Source of the DNA: an uncultured Sutterella sp.
GTDB taxonomy: Bacteria > Pseudomonadota > Gammaproteobacteria > Burkholderiales > Burkholderiaceae_F
Reading direction: 5' to 3'
Length of the DNA: 64,000 bases
Assembly (NCBI GenBank): GCA_945834535.1
Contig: CAMAHM010000001.1
Coordinates: 19,260-83,259 of the forward strand
Of this stretch, positions 1-9,228 are shown piece by piece (positions within the stretch are counted from its first letter, which is position 1; each line of letters starts with the position of its first letter). The notes beneath the pieces are model-generated. The model was not told where the DNA came from and made no database searches. It saw nothing but the letters and a program-made list of their open reading frames with translations. Position numbers and translations under genes: made by a program.

Positions 1-1054
1 CGGACTTTTTGATTTCCACAAAGTTGCCGACATGCACCTCGTCGGCAAGTTCGGCCCCCGGACGCAGACGGGCGTAGGGCCCGATTCTGGCCTGCGCGCC
101 GACCTTGGCCTCGACAATGTGCGAGAAGGCTTCGATTACGCTGCCCGCACCGATCACGGCATTGCGAATCACGCAGTAGGGACCGACGCGCACGCCGTCG
201 CCGAGTTCCACACGGCCTTCAAAGACAACGCCCACATCGATGACGACATCCTTGCCGCAGACAAGCTTGCCGCGGATATCCAGACGCGAGGGATCGATGA
301 CCGTGACGCCGGCGTCGGTGAGTTCTTCGGCAAGATGGTCCTGCCAGATGCCTTCAAGGCGCGCAAGCTGCGTCTTGGAATTGACGCCTTCGACTTCAAA
401 GCTGCGGCGCGGACGGGCCGAATTGATGCGCACGCCGTCGCGCACGGCCAGACCGATAACGTCGGTGAGGTAGTACTCGCCCTGCGCGTTGCTCGCCTTG
501 AGTTCGGAGAGCCAGCCTGCAAGGCGCGCCGTAGGCAGCAGCATGATGCCGGTATTGACTTCGCGAATCTGCTTCTGGCCTTCGGTGGCGTCCTTTTGCT
601 CGACGATCGCCACGATGCGGCCCTTTTGACGCAGGATGCGGCCGTAACCGGTGGGATTGCGCAGCACCGTCGTGAGGATGGCCATGGAGTCGCCCGCCAC
701 TTCCGCCAGACGCGCGATCGTCTCGGGCTGCACGAGCGGCACGTCCCCCAAAAGCACCAACGTGTGTTCGGCAGAGGCATCAAGCGCGGGGAGCGCACAC
801 TGCAGAGCGTGCCCCGTGCCCATCTGCGGCTCCTGCAGCACGCATTCGACACCGGCGCGCCCCTCGACATGCGCCTTCACAACCTCGGCGCGATGACCGA
901 CAACAACGACGGTTTTGGCAACGTTGGGCAGCCCGGCCACCGTGTCGAGCACGTGTTCGAGCATGGGTTTGCCCGCCAAAGGCTGCAGCACCTTGGGCAG
1001 ATCCGAGTGCATGCGCTTACCCTGACCGGCAGCGAGAATGACGACGTTAAGCAT
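1..1054 (-). CDS. glmU: Bifunctional UDP-GlcNAc pyrophosphorylase / glucosamine-1-P acetyltransferase GlmU (3' end cut off)
   Basis: Makes UDP-N-acetylglucosamine for peptidoglycan and LPS: the C-terminal domain acetylates GlcN-1-P and the N-terminal domain adds UMP. About 351 codons are present and the frame runs off the left edge, so the last ~100 residues (family about 456 aa) are missing. Reading leftward, the start [15 protein letters not shown] carries the nucleotidyltransferase signature, followed by [21 protein letters not shown] and GDVPL. From about residue 250 the hexapeptide beta-helix begins ([20 protein letters not shown]). The ATG at 1054 is the natural start because the signature follows it directly. 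It is read in the same direction as the downstream symporter gene, but a terminator lies between them, so it probably has its own promoter. Identification is firm from the motifs. Confidence 0.96.
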   Translation of the reverse strand, partial: MLNVVILAAGQGKRMHSDLPKVLQPLAGKPMLEHVLDTVAGLPNVAKTVVVVGHRAEVVKAHVEGRAGVECVLQEPQMGTGHALQCALPALDASAEHTLVLLGDVPLVQPETIARLAEVAGDSMAILTTVLRNPTGYGRILRQKGRIVAIVEQKDATEGQKQIREVNTGIMLLPTARLAGWLSELKASNAQGEYYLTDVIGLAVRDGVRINSARPRRSFEVEGVNSKTQLARLEGIWQDHLAEELTDAGVTVIDPSRLDIRGKLVCGKDVVIDVGVVFEGRVELGDGVRVGPYCVIRNAVIGAGSVIEAFSHIVEAKVGAQARIGPYARLRPGAELADEVHVGNFVEIKKS

Positions 1055-1370
1055 AACAATCCTTCTTTGTGGTACGCCCTTTTTTCAAAACAATGTCTTT
1101 CGGGCGGGGTGGGTGGTTAACCTGTTTATTTTGCCATTCCCGAGCTTGTTTTTCAGTGTCTCTTTGAGGCTTCCCGCCGCTCTTATTCACATCCCCCACA
1201 CAGCATTTACACAGGAAAAACACAGATTTCCACGAGTTTCTCCACAAAGTTTTCCACAGGCTGCAAACGCCCTTGGAAAAACCGCAGGAAGTTGCTTCCT
1301 GCGGTTTCAAGCTTCGTGAGGTCTTCACGGGACCTCAGAACGGTTCAGCACCGTCCTGAGGCCGGTCGGT
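1055..1370. other. Intergenic region glmU-symporter with degenerate DnaA-box-like repeats
   Basis: About 316 bp without a supportable gene. The right part holds a terminator (listed separately). The part nearer glmU has several TCCACA/CACAGG-type words, including TTTTCCACA at 1250-1258, one base off the DnaA box TTATCCACA. It should also contain the glmU promoter, but no convincing -35/-10 pair was picked out. Confidence 0.4.
1277..1310 (-). terminator. Rho-independent terminator of the symporter gene
   Basis: An 11-bp perfect stem (1281-1291 with 1295-1305) around a 3-nt loop is followed, on the minus strand, by a run of five T. It lies just past the stop of the leftward symporter gene and before glmU. 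Confidence 0.85.
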
Positions 1371-2828
1371 TCATAAGCAGGCCGGAGCACTTGCACGCAG
1401 CTGCTGCCAGCGGTGGTAGCGCTGGTTGCTGCGGGTGGGCAGCAGGCTGCCGACCACCATGCTGATGCCGGCCACGATGAAGCCGCCCAGCACGGAGGGG
1501 AACACATCCCCGAGGCTCGTTGCAGTCAGAATGCCCCAGGTCAGACCGCCAACGATGATCGACGTCCAGGCGCCTTGCGTTGTGGCGCGCTTCCAGTACA
1601 ACCCCATCACGAGCGGCCAGAAGGCCCCTACCACCGGGAACTGATAGGCCATGGCGACCATGTCGTAGATTGCCGTGCCTTCAAACCACAGGCTGTAGGA
1701 GAGAACCATCACGGCAAAGACGACGAGCGTGGCGCGCATGTAGACGAGTTCCTTGCCCTCGATGTTCATGTAGTTGCGCAGCACGTTTTCCACAAAGGTC
1801 GTGGTCGGCGCGAGCATTGTGGCCGAGGCCGTGCTCATCACGGCCGACAGCACGGCACCGAAAAAGAGCACGCGCAGCCACCAGGGCATGTAGTCGCGAA
1901 TCAGCGTGGGCAGCAGACGCTGCGGGTCGCTCGTCAGAAGCGCATCACCTACTCCGGGCATGGCGAGCACGGCCGCGCAGACGATGAACATCGGCACGAA
2001 GGCAAACAGAATGTAGAGGCCGCCGCCGATGATGGGACCGCGCACCGCAGTCTTGGCATCCTTGGCGCTCATCACACGCTGAAACACGTCCTGCTGCGGG
2101 ATCGAGCCGATCATCATCGTGATGGCCGCCGAGATCCAGAAGAGCCAGCCGTTCCAGCTCATTTCGGGCCACGGATTAAAGAGGTTGCGCTGATCGGCAA
2201 ACTGCACGACGGCGGTAAAGCCGCCCGCCATCTCACCGGCCGTAAAGGCAATCGCCACCAAACCGGCCACGATGATGATCATCTGGAAGAAGTCCGTGAC
2301 CGCCACCGACCACATACCGCCGTAGACCGTGTAGAACAGCACCACGAACGTGCCGATCGTCATGCCCAACGACACGCTGATCGCACCTTCCGTGATGAGG
2401 TTGAGCACCAGACCGAGGGCCGCAACCTGAGCGCCCACCCAGCCGAGGTAGGAAAGAATGATGAAAAAGGCGCAGGCAAGCTCAATCTTCTTGCCGTAGC
2501 GACGGCGATAAAAGTCGCCGATCGTAAGCAGATCCATCTTATAGAGCTTGCGGGCAAAGAACATGCCCACCAAAATCAGCGCCATGCCCGAGCCGAAGGG
2601 CTCTTCAATCACGCCGGCAATTCCGCCCTCGATGAAGCGCCCGGGCAGACCGAGCACGGTCTCACTGCCGAACCACGTGGCAAACGTGGCGGTGATGACC
2701 ATCATCAGAGGAAGGGAACGCCCTGCCAATGCATAATCGGCGGTATTGCGTACGCGGCGAGCCGCCCACAACCCGATTCCGATCGAAACCAGCATGTACA
2801 TGCAGACCAGTACGATCAGCAGCGTCAT
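1371..2828 (-). CDS. Sodium:solute symporter (SSS family)
   Basis: A 485-aa integral membrane protein, predicted to bring a solute into the cell with Na+. The 5-helix core of the SSS fold is recognisable: a helix with DYALAGRSLPLMM near residue 35, an ETVLGLPGRFIEGG segment, GSIPQQDVFQRVMSAKDA in the middle, and the SAVMSTASATMLAPTTTFVEN helix near 330-350 that is typical of the family's Na+ site. The length is normal for the family (about 480-550). A strong ribosome site (AAGGAG, 7 nt before the ATG) supports the start. The substrate cannot be told from sequence; proline/pantothenate-like or carboxylate permeases are possible. It stands alone, with a terminator after it and a 0.4 kb AT-rich leader before it. 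Confidence 0.9.
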   Translation of the reverse strand: MTLLIVLVCMYMLVSIGIGLWAARRVRNTADYALAGRSLPLMMVITATFATWFGSETVLGLPGRFIEGGIAGVIEEPFGSGMALILVGMFFARKLYKMDLLTIGDFYRRRYGKKIELACAFFIILSYLGWVGAQVAALGLVLNLITEGAISVSLGMTIGTFVVLFYTVYGGMWSVAVTDFFQMIIIVAGLVAIAFTAGEMAGGFTAVVQFADQRNLFNPWPEMSWNGWLFWISAAITMMIGSIPQQDVFQRVMSAKDAKTAVRGPIIGGGLYILFAFVPMFIVCAAVLAMPGVGDALLTSDPQRLLPTLIRDYMPWWLRVLFFGAVLSAVMSTASATMLAPTTTFVENVLRNYMNIEGKELVYMRATLVVFAVMVLSYSLWFEGTAIYDMVAMAYQFPVVGAFWPLVMGLYWKRATTQGAWTSIIVGGLTWGILTATSLGDVFPSVLGGFIVAGISMVVGSLLPTRSNQRYHRWQQLRASAPACL

Positions 2829-3222
2829 CGCGACTTCTCCTTATAAAAAGCGTAACGACGAAGGGTAATAGGAAAACAGTTTGCAACCGTTCTCGGCGCG
2901 GGGCTCATCGCTTTGTCTGAATCATCAGGGCGCCGTACTTTTTTTGCAGACCCGCAGTATATGAATGATGCGTAAAAGTGAAAGTTTTTTGTTCGATTTT
3001 TTGTACTGAATCGGCCGAAGTTTCATCGAGGTCAAAAACTGTCTTTTTTTGGGAGTCTTCTGAAACGGGTTTTCACCTAATCATATTGGTCTAACCTGCG
3101 CATTCCACTGCGATTTTCCGAGCTCCCGGCCCATGAAAAACGGTGCCGTCGCACCAAGGCGAAAGCACCGCCGCAAGTCGTCGGACGCGACAGCCCTAAA
3201 AGGCGCCGCGTCACGGGCCGCA
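2829..3222. other. AT-rich intergenic region upstream of the symporter
   Basis: About 394 bp between the leftward Tim44-domain gene and the leftward symporter gene. It should hold the symporter promoter. It is rich in short T runs (2992-3001, 3045-3051), but I see no clean terminator hairpin or conserved element. Confidence 0.3.
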
Positions 3223-4191
3223 TCAGTTGGCCTGCTCGATCCCGGCAAGAAGCCAGCCGCTCGAGCCGTCCTTCTTCTGCACGAGCACCCAGTACTCATG
3301 CACTTCCTCGAACTCGCCGTCAATCTTCATGGCGCCGTTGAAGGACACCACGGCAACATTCTCGTCACCCTGCTCTTCAAAACCAAGGAGCTTGGCGGTG
3401 AGATCAATCACTTCGCTCTTTTGCTGCTTGGTGTCGCGTTCGCGCAGCTTGTGCGTGACGAGAATAAAGAAGTCGTCGGTCGTAAAGTCGCTGATGTCGA
3501 TGACGTTGCCCGTATCCCAGGCCTGCTGGAGCTTGATGAAGTTTTCTCTGGCCACCGACTCAAAACCGGCAGTATCAAACCCGTCGGGAATGCTCAGAGA
3601 CGGCACGCGCTCGGCAGCGCCGCTCTTTTCAAACATATCCATTACGCTGCCCGGGGTCGCAGCTGCTGCGGCGGCAGGCGCCGCACTCGGGCGAACTTCG
3701 GGTTCGGGCTGCGGGCGCGGGGCCGCTTCATAGGCGCTCGCGTGGGGCGAAGTGCGGTGCGAGGTGCCCGCGCTCTGCTGCACGCGGCGCGAAGCAACCA
3801 GTCCCACAACAAAGCGGAAAGCAAAAAAGAGCACCATCGCCAAAAGCAGCATCATGACGATCTGACCGAGCCCTTCGGACAGGCCCAGAGCACTCAGAAG
3901 CGCCGTAATGCCAAGGGCTGCCGCCGCCCCCATCAGGATGTTGCGCCAGGGACTGGCGCTTTTGGCGGCCGCAGCGGCCGTGGCCCCCTTGGCAGCAGAC
4001 GGCTGGGCCTGCTGCTGACGCGGAGCAGTCTGATTAAAGCCCGGCGTCGGGGCCTTGGGAGCAGCCTGCTTGAGCGCAGGCGCGGGGCGTCCGAACGAAG
4101 AGCCGCCGCCAAAACGCTTGGCGGCATCGGCATCCATCGAGGTCGTCACAAGAACCATGGCAACGGCCAGAACGGCCAAAAGATTTTTCAT
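3223..4191 (-). CDS. Tim44-like domain protein, membrane anchored
   Basis: A 322-aa protein of unknown exact role. The start at the MKNLLAVLAVAMV segment is preferred because it gives a signal peptide (cleavage likely after ADA, residue 24) and an AAAGG ribosome site; the frame is open further upstream but without these. After a Gly/Pro/Ala/Gln-rich low-complexity stretch (25-80) come two hydrophobic helices (about 88-130, NILMGAAAALGITALLSALG and IVMMLLLAMVLFFAFRFVV), another Pro/Ala-rich linker, and a C-terminal Tim44-like domain (about 180-322, ending YWVLVQKKDGSSGWLLAGI). Such proteins often sit beside ubiE and a DUF971 gene in Burkholderiales, as here, but the function is not established. 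Confidence 0.85.
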   Translation of the reverse strand: MKNLLAVLAVAMVLVTTSMDADAAKRFGGGSSFGRPAPALKQAAPKAPTPGFNQTAPRQQQAQPSAAKGATAAAAAKSASPWRNILMGAAAALGITALLSALGLSEGLGQIVMMLLLAMVLFFAFRFVVGLVASRRVQQSAGTSHRTSPHASAYEAAPRPQPEPEVRPSAAPAAAAAATPGSVMDMFEKSGAAERVPSLSIPDGFDTAGFESVARENFIKLQQAWDTGNVIDISDFTTDDFFILVTHKLRERDTKQQKSEVIDLTAKLLGFEEQGDENVAVVSFNGAMKIDGEFEEVHEYWVLVQKKDGSSGWLLAGIEQAN

Positions 4192-4277
4192 TGTCAGCCT
4201 TTCGAAATGCGATCGCTTTTTTTGTTTAAATTGATCGCGGGAGTTGATTTGATTGAAGGATTTTATCGGATACGGCA

Positions 4278-4299
4278 GCGCCCGCAAAAAGGCGGGCGC
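4278..4299. repeat. Hairpin between ubiE and the Tim44 gene
   Basis: An 8-bp perfect GC stem (4278-4285 with 4292-4299) sits in the 130-bp gap downstream of ubiE. There is no T run after the stem on the minus strand, so it is more likely an RNA-stabilising or attenuating hairpin than a strong terminator. Confidence 0.4.
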
Positions 4300-4322
4300 A
4301 GGCATGTTTGTATACGAATTTT

Positions 4323-5078
4323 TCAGCGCGTCTGCGGTTTGATGCCGACGTGCAGCGCACACACGCCAAAGCACAGGTTGCGCCAGCGCACGCTCTCAAG
4401 TCCCGCCGTTTCCATCATCGAGGCCAGCGTCTTCTGATCGGGGTGCCGACGAATCGATTCGGCCAGATAACGGTAGCTGTCCGCGTCCCCCGCCAAAAGC
4501 CCGCCCAGTCGGGGCATGATTTTGAAGGAATAAAAGTCGTACAAACCCCGCAGCCACGGACTGCAGCGCGAAAACTCAAGCACCATCACGCGGCCGCCGG
4601 GACGCACCACGCGCGTCATCTCCGAAAGGGCCCGATCCTTGTGGGTCATGTTGCGCAGACCGAAGGAGACGATCGCCACGTCGAACGTGTTGTCGGCAAA
4701 GGGCAGCGCCTCGCAGTCGCACTGCGCCACACAGGCCCTGGTACCGGTTTTGGCAAGACGCTTTCGGCCTTCGCCGAGCATCGAACCGTTGATGTCGGTC
4801 GCCCAGACTTCGCCGCTGATGCCGACGATGCGTCCAAAGCGAATCGCCAGATCGCACGTTCCCGAAGCAATGTCGAGAACCTTGTCACCGGCGACGCACT
4901 GCGCCGATTGCACCGCCACGCGCTTCCAGAGTCGGTGCAGACCGAAGCTGAGCACGTCGTTCATCAGGTCGTACCTGCGGGCGACGGAGTCAAAGACGCT
5001 GCGCACCTTGGCGGCCTTTTCGTCCTCGGCAACCTCTGTAAAACCGAAGTCCGTCTGCTGGTTGTGATCGTTGTTCAT
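4323..5078 (-). CDS. ubiE: Ubiquinone/menaquinone C-methyltransferase UbiE (MenG)
   Basis: S-adenosylmethionine-dependent C-methylation of the quinone ring, giving menaquinone from demethylmenaquinone or the equivalent ubiquinone step. At 251 aa it matches the family. It shows KVRSVFDSVARRYDLMND near the N-terminus (residues ~24-41), SAM motif I VLDIASGTCDLA (usual GTGD reads GTCD here), DALPFAD-like EALPFADNTFDVA, and SFGLRNMTHKDRAL. Since menA is also in this window, the menaquinone reaction is the probable main role. It follows the DUF971 gene by about 50 bp in the same direction, so they may be co-transcribed. Confidence 0.95.
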   Translation of the reverse strand: MNNDHNQQTDFGFTEVAEDEKAAKVRSVFDSVARRYDLMNDVLSFGLHRLWKRVAVQSAQCVAGDKVLDIASGTCDLAIRFGRIVGISGEVWATDINGSMLGEGRKRLAKTGTRACVAQCDCEALPFADNTFDVAIVSFGLRNMTHKDRALSEMTRVVRPGGRVMVLEFSRCSPWLRGLYDFYSFKIMPRLGGLLAGDADSYRYLAESIRRHPDQKTLASMMETAGLESVRWRNLCFGVCALHVGIKPQTR

Positions 5079-5129
5079 GACGTCCCGATGGGATATTGGA
5101 ATGCAATAGAAAACCGTGTCGCCGTACGA

Positions 5130-5546
5130 TCAGTGCTGCTTGGAGGGACACTGCGCCTTGGGCTTTTCCTTGAAGGGCTCGTTGGCCGGATCGTTGGGAT
5201 CGCGGCTGGCACCCTTTTCCGCAAGCTCTTTAAGATAGGCTTCCCAGAGCGCTTCCTGGTTTTCGCCGATCTCGGCCAGATAGTCCCAGCTGTAAAGCCC
5301 CGAGTCATGCCCGTCGGAGAAGACAAAACGCAGTGCGTAGTTGCCGATCGGCTCAATCTGTTCGACTTCCACGTCGCGCTTTCCAACCTGAAGCTTGGCC
5401 TGATCGGGCGTATGTCCGGTCACTTCCGCCGACGGCGAGAAGACGCGCAGAAATTCGATCGGAAAGGAATATGAGGCACCGTTGTCGAAGGTAATGTCGA
5501 ATCGACGGGTCACCTTGTGCAACTGCATGTCGACGGGAAAAAGCAT
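5130..5546 (-). CDS. DUF971 (GBBH-like N-terminal domain) protein
   Basis: A 138-aa protein of the DUF971 family, related to the small N-terminal domain of gamma-butyrobetaine hydroxylases; some family members are linked to iron-sulfur biology, but nothing here proves a role. Typical features are FDNGASYSFPIEFLRVFSPSAEV and DGHDSGLYSWDYLAEIG. ATG at 5546 is chosen because GGAG lies 6 nt before it; an in-frame TTG four codons earlier is less likely. The C-terminus carries a charged Pro/Lys-rich tail. It sits upstream of ubiE in the same orientation. Confidence 0.88.
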   Translation of the reverse strand: MLFPVDMQLHKVTRRFDITFDNGASYSFPIEFLRVFSPSAEVTGHTPDQAKLQVGKRDVEVEQIEPIGNYALRFVFSDGHDSGLYSWDYLAEIGENQEALWEAYLKELAEKGASRDPNDPANEPFKEKPKAQCPSKQH

Positions 5547-5659
5547 GAAGATCTCCAAAACGCCTGTTTAAGGCGCTCACTGATGCCTGAGAACGGCCTA
5601 AAGACGACAAAGCGTCCTCACGGACGCCCCTGTTCGTGCCGTTTCTTCGGCTTATTGAC

Positions 5660-5735
5660 TGGTGCCGCCGGCGGGACTCGAACCCACATCACAGCCTTCG
5701 GAGGGCCATATTCTATCCAGTTGAACTACGGCGAC
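5660..5735 (-). tRNA. tRNA-Arg (anticodon CCG)
   Basis: A complete 76-nt cloverleaf with the 3' CCA encoded. The acceptor stem GTCGCCG pairs with CGGCGGC (one G-T), the anticodon loop reads CTCCGAA (CCG), and the T arm contains GGGTTCGAGTCCC. The anticodon stem has two G-T wobble pairs. It reads Arg codon CGG. Confidence 0.95.
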
Positions 5736-5771
5736 AACAGGGGGGCATTATACAGCCCGAAAAGCTTTCGC

Positions 5772-7796
5772 CTAGAGCTGTGCCGGATCGACTTCGATGG
5801 TCCAGGCAACCCCGCTGACCGGATCGGGCATTGTCAGAAGGGCCTCATTCCAGGCCTTTAAAAAAGCGTGCCGTCGCGCGCGCGAGCTGCTTTCAATAAG
5901 AAGCTGCCCGCGTTCGGCATCCTTAAGCCGCATGAGCTGCATCGGTACCGGATCGTAGACAAACACGTCGGGCGCATCGAGCGCCATGGCAATCGCCTGG
6001 GCTCTTTTGAGAAATCCCAGCGTGCGTTCAAGCGAAGAAGACTGCGCAAGTAAAAGCGCCTGATGCGTAAAGGGCGGAGCCATTGCTTCGCGACGCCCCT
6101 GCAGCAGACGTTCGGCAAAACGCTCGTAGTCGTTGGCCTTCATATCTTCATAGATCGGGTGCCCTGGAAAGCGGGTCTGCACCATCACGCGGCCTTCGAG
6201 CTTGTCGCGCCCCGCGCGGCCTGCCACCTGCATGAGAGTGGCAAAGAGGCGCTCTTCGGCGCGCACATCGTGACTGACGAGCTGCGCGTCGGCATTGAGC
6301 ACCACCACAAGACCGACGCGTTTGAAGTCATGCCCCTTGGCAATCATCTGCGTGCCGACCACGATGTCAACTTCACCGGCGTGCACGCTTTCAAACGCAG
6401 CTTCAGCCGCGTTTTTGGTGCGCACATTGTCCCGGTCGATGCGCAGCACCCTCGCCTCGGGCCAATAGTGGGCAATCGCTTCCTCAATGCGCTGCGTTCC
6501 CACGCCGACCGCTACCAGTTCGGCATTGCCGCAGCTCGGGCAGTGCTCGGGCACGCGGTAGGTGCTGCCGCAGTGATGACACACGAGTGAGGCGCTCGTT
6601 TTATGAAAGACCGTAAATCCCGAGCAGTGCAGGCACCGACTCACCCAACCGCAGGCGGTGCAGGATATAACGGGCGCGTAGCCGCGCCTGTTGATAAAAA
6701 CGAGCACCTGCTCGCCTCGGGAAAGTGCTTCGTCCACAGCCTGTTTGACCTGCGGCGCAAATACGCTTGGTCGGGCTCGGCTGACGTCTACAAGCTCAAG
6801 CCGCGGCAGTCGGGCGCTCTGGACAGCGCGGTGCCGCAGAGCGAGCAGCGCATAGGCGCCCCGTTTGACCTGCGCCCAAGTTTCAAGCGAAGGCGTCGCC
6901 GAACCGAGCACGCAGGGCACACTGTTGTCCTGCGAGCGCTTGACGGCCAGGTCTCGGGCCGAAAAGCGCAGGCCTTCGCCGGCTTTGTAGCTCGGATCAT
7001 GCTCTTCGTCGACCAGAACCAAGGCGAGTTTGTGAAAGCTCGCAAACACCGACAGCCGCGTGCCGACCAAAATACGTGCCCGCCCCTCATGCACCGCGAG
7101 CCAACTGCGGGCCCTCTGCACGGGCGTTAAGTCCGAATGCATGGTGACGACCGTTTCGTCTTGAAAGCGTCCTCGCACGCGGGCTTCGAGCTGCGGTGTG
7201 AGATTGATTTCAGGAACGAGCATCAACACCTGATTGGCCGGGTCTTTGGCAAGAACACGCTCAATGGCGTGCAGATAGACCTCGGTTTTGCCCGAACCCG
7301 TAACGCCAAAGAGCATGGAAACGCTAAAGCCCGGGTGTTCAAAAATCCGCTCGAGCGCCGCTTTCTGCTCTTGGTTGAGTTCCGGAGCCGGCACCGCTCT
7401 GACGGCCCTGCTCTTTATCGTTCGCAGACTGCGCATGCTCGCGTCGTACCGCGCCCGCGCAGGCGTGCGGAAAAACTGCGGCAGTGCGCCGAGTGCGGTT
7501 TCTCCGACTCCGCGCACGTAGTAGTCAGCGGCAAAACCGATAAAACGCAGCCACTCCAAAGAGAGCGGCCGCACATCATCAAAGACATGCTGCACGCCGC
7601 GCACCTTGTTGGCAGGCACCTCGGTCGTGTCGGAAATGCCGGCCACGATGCCGACCACCTTCCGCGGGCCGAGCGGAACGACCACCCGATGACCGACCTG
7701 CGCGACACAGTCTTCGGGCAGACGGTAGTCAAAGACGCCGCCTCCCGCGACCATGCCGGGAAGATCGAGAAGAATCTGCGCGTATCGCTCGCTCAT
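5772..7796 (-). CDS. priA: Primosomal protein N', helicase PriA
   Basis: A 3'-to-5' superfamily 2 DNA helicase that recognises stalled forks and reloads DnaB. At 674 aa it is a little shorter than E. coli PriA. It shows the N-terminal DNA-binding domain (VPLGPRKVVGIV), Walker A LFGVTGSGKTEVY (~residue 165), DEEH box VDEEHDPSYKAGEG, and the zinc-binding module with eight cysteines (from SCTACGWVSRCLHC to EHCPSCG, about residues 378-425), then VVGTQMIAKGHDF and QVAGRAGR. The ATG start follows an AAGGATGAG-type ribosome site. It appears to be a single-gene unit ahead of tRNA-Arg. Confidence 0.96.
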   Translation of the reverse strand: MSERYAQILLDLPGMVAGGGVFDYRLPEDCVAQVGHRVVVPLGPRKVVGIVAGISDTTEVPANKVRGVQHVFDDVRPLSLEWLRFIGFAADYYVRGVGETALGALPQFFRTPARARYDASMRSLRTIKSRAVRAVPAPELNQEQKAALERIFEHPGFSVSMLFGVTGSGKTEVYLHAIERVLAKDPANQVLMLVPEINLTPQLEARVRGRFQDETVVTMHSDLTPVQRARSWLAVHEGRARILVGTRLSVFASFHKLALVLVDEEHDPSYKAGEGLRFSARDLAVKRSQDNSVPCVLGSATPSLETWAQVKRGAYALLALRHRAVQSARLPRLELVDVSRARPSVFAPQVKQAVDEALSRGEQVLVFINRRGYAPVISCTACGWVSRCLHCSGFTVFHKTSASLVCHHCGSTYRVPEHCPSCGNAELVAVGVGTQRIEEAIAHYWPEARVLRIDRDNVRTKNAAEAAFESVHAGEVDIVVGTQMIAKGHDFKRVGLVVVLNADAQLVSHDVRAEERLFATLMQVAGRAGRDKLEGRVMVQTRFPGHPIYEDMKANDYERFAERLLQGRREAMAPPFTHQALLLAQSSSLERTLGFLKRAQAIAMALDAPDVFVYDPVPMQLMRLKDAERGQLLIESSSRARRHAFLKAWNEALLTMPDPVSGVAWTIEVDPAQL

Positions 7797-7855
7797 GCGA
7801 TCTCATCCTTTGCGTTCGACATGCAACAACGGCAAAAGCCGCGTGTGAAGAGACC

Positions 7856-7864
7856 TGTGGATAA
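7856..7864 (-). promoter_or_regulatory. DnaA box (TTATCCACA)
   Basis: Perfect match to the DnaA box consensus, 60 bp upstream of priA. It could let DnaA influence priA expression or titrate DnaA; this is inference from one 9-mer. Confidence 0.5.
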
Positions 7865-8044
7865 CTCTGTGAAAAACAGCAACTCGCCTTTGTTCACAAG
7901 CCTGCTCCGCATTTTTCCACACATTGGCATCCTATGTAAGCCAAAAAATGCGTATCCTTTAATATCAATGCGTTAGAACATATCCGCTTGAGAAATTCTC
8001 CGGACATTCCCCTTTTTAGGCAGACTGCCCGGCAAGTGCAATAC

Positions 8045-8053
8045 TGTGGATAA
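8045..8053 (-). promoter_or_regulatory. DnaA box (TTATCCACA)
   Basis: Second perfect DnaA box of the priA-hemE gap, 180 bp from the first and in the same orientation. Confidence 0.5.
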
Positions 8054-8065
8054 GTCTGGGGAAAA

Positions 8066-8112
8066 AACAAGAAAGCCGTGTGAACAACGCTTGTACGGTT
8101 GGTGTTCACACG
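8066..8112 (-). terminator. Probable hemE terminator hairpin
   Basis: A perfect 10-bp inverted repeat (CGTGTGAACA at 8077-8086 and its complement at 8103-8112) lies 40 bp past the hemE stop. On the minus strand it is followed by a T-rich stretch (CTTTCTTGTTTTTT). The 16-nt loop is longer than usual, so it is a moderate call. Confidence 0.6.
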
Positions 8113-8154
8113 ACTTCCCGAAGGGACGGCCGCCGCACGGGCGGCAGCCCTGCA

Positions 8155-9228
8155 TCAGCGAGCTGCGTGCTTGCTGCGCGAGTAGGTATGCACCTCATCG
8201 ACGAGAATGCGCACGGCATCCGGGTCGGTGTGCTGGCTGATGCCGTGTCCGAGATTGAACACGTGGCCGCCGTTGCCGACGTCGCCGTAGGCATCGATCA
8301 CCTTGCGGGCCTCGCGGCGAATGGCTTCTTCGCCGGCAAAGAGCACCATGGGATCCATGTTGCCCTGCAGGGCCACGGCATCCTTGGTGCGCAAGCGGGC
8401 CTTGGTGAGGTTCACGGTCCAGTCCACGCCGACGCAGTCGCAGCCGCAGGCGGCCATATCTTCGAGCCAGTTGGCGCCGCCCTTGGTAAAGACGATCACG
8501 GGCACCTTTTCACCGTCGGCCTCACGGGTGAGACCTTCGATGATCTGACGCATGTACTTGAGGCTGAATTGCTCAAAGCAGCCGTCGGCCAGCGCACCGC
8601 CCCAGGTGTCGAAGATCTGCACAGCCTGAGCGCCGGCTTCGATCTGGGCGTTCAGGTAAGCGGTCACGGCGCGGGCGTTGACGTCCAGAATGCGGTGCAG
8701 CAGGTCGGGACGGGCATACATCATCTTCTTGATGGTCGAAAAGTCCTTGGAGCTGCCGCCTTCGACCATGTAGCAGGCCAGCGTAAAGGGCGACCCCGAG
8801 AAGCCGATCAGAGGCACGCGGTTGTTGAGTTCGCGGCGAATGATGCGCACGGCGTCGGTGACGTACTTAAGCTTTTCGCTCGGATCGGGCACGTACAGCG
8901 CGTTGACCGCCTCTTCATCCTGCACGGGCTTGGCAAAGACCGGGCCTTCACCGGCCACGAAGGAAAGGCCGAGGCCCATGGCGTCGGGCACCGTCAGAAT
9001 GTCGGAAAACAGAATGGCGGCATCAAGCCCGAAGCGATCCACCGGCTGCAAAGTCACCTCGCAGGCGGCTTCCGGACACTGCGCAAGCGCCATGAAACTG
9101 CCCAAACGCGCACGGGTGGCGTTGTATTCGGGCAGGTAGCGGCCGGCCTGACGCATCAGCCACAAGGGGGTATAGTCGGTGTGTTCGCGCTTGAGGGCGC
9201 GCAGGAACGTATCGTTGACGGGCTTCAT
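8155..9228 (-). CDS. hemE: Uroporphyrinogen decarboxylase HemE
   Basis: Removes four carboxyl groups from uroporphyrinogen III to give coproporphyrinogen III in heme synthesis, in the cytoplasm. At 357 aa it matches the family. Signatures: [15 protein letters not shown] near the N-terminus (~residues 22-36), [16 protein letters not shown] with the catalytic Asp, [37 protein letters not shown] and FNLGHGISQ. The ATG at 9228 is favoured over a TTG two codons upstream. Its start overlaps the start codon of the divergent yggU-like gene on the other strand (see findings). A terminator-like hairpin follows. Confidence 0.96.
   Translation of the reverse strand: MKPVNDTFLRALKREHTDYTPLWLMRQAGRYLPEYNATRARLGSFMALAQCPEAACEVTLQPVDRFGLDAAILFSDILTVPDAMGLGLSFVAGEGPVFAKPVQDEEAVNALYVPDPSEKLKYVTDAVRIIRRELNNRVPLIGFSGSPFTLACYMVEGGSSKDFSTIKKMMYARPDLLHRILDVNARAVTAYLNAQIEAGAQAVQIFDTWGGALADGCFEQFSLKYMRQIIEGLTREADGEKVPVIVFTKGGANWLEDMAACGCDCVGVDWTVNLTKARLRTKDAVALQGNMDPMVLFAGEEAIRREARKVIDAYGDVGNGGHVFNLGHGISQHTDPDAVRILVDEVHTYSRSKHAAR

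Larger units (their letters stand above)
7797..8154. other. priA-hemE intergenic region with two DnaA boxes
   Basis: A gap of 358 bp, lower in GC than its neighbours. It contains two perfect DnaA boxes on the minus strand (7856-7864 and 8045-8053) and the hemE terminator hairpin. It must also carry the priA promoter. No gene is supportable. Confidence 0.5.
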
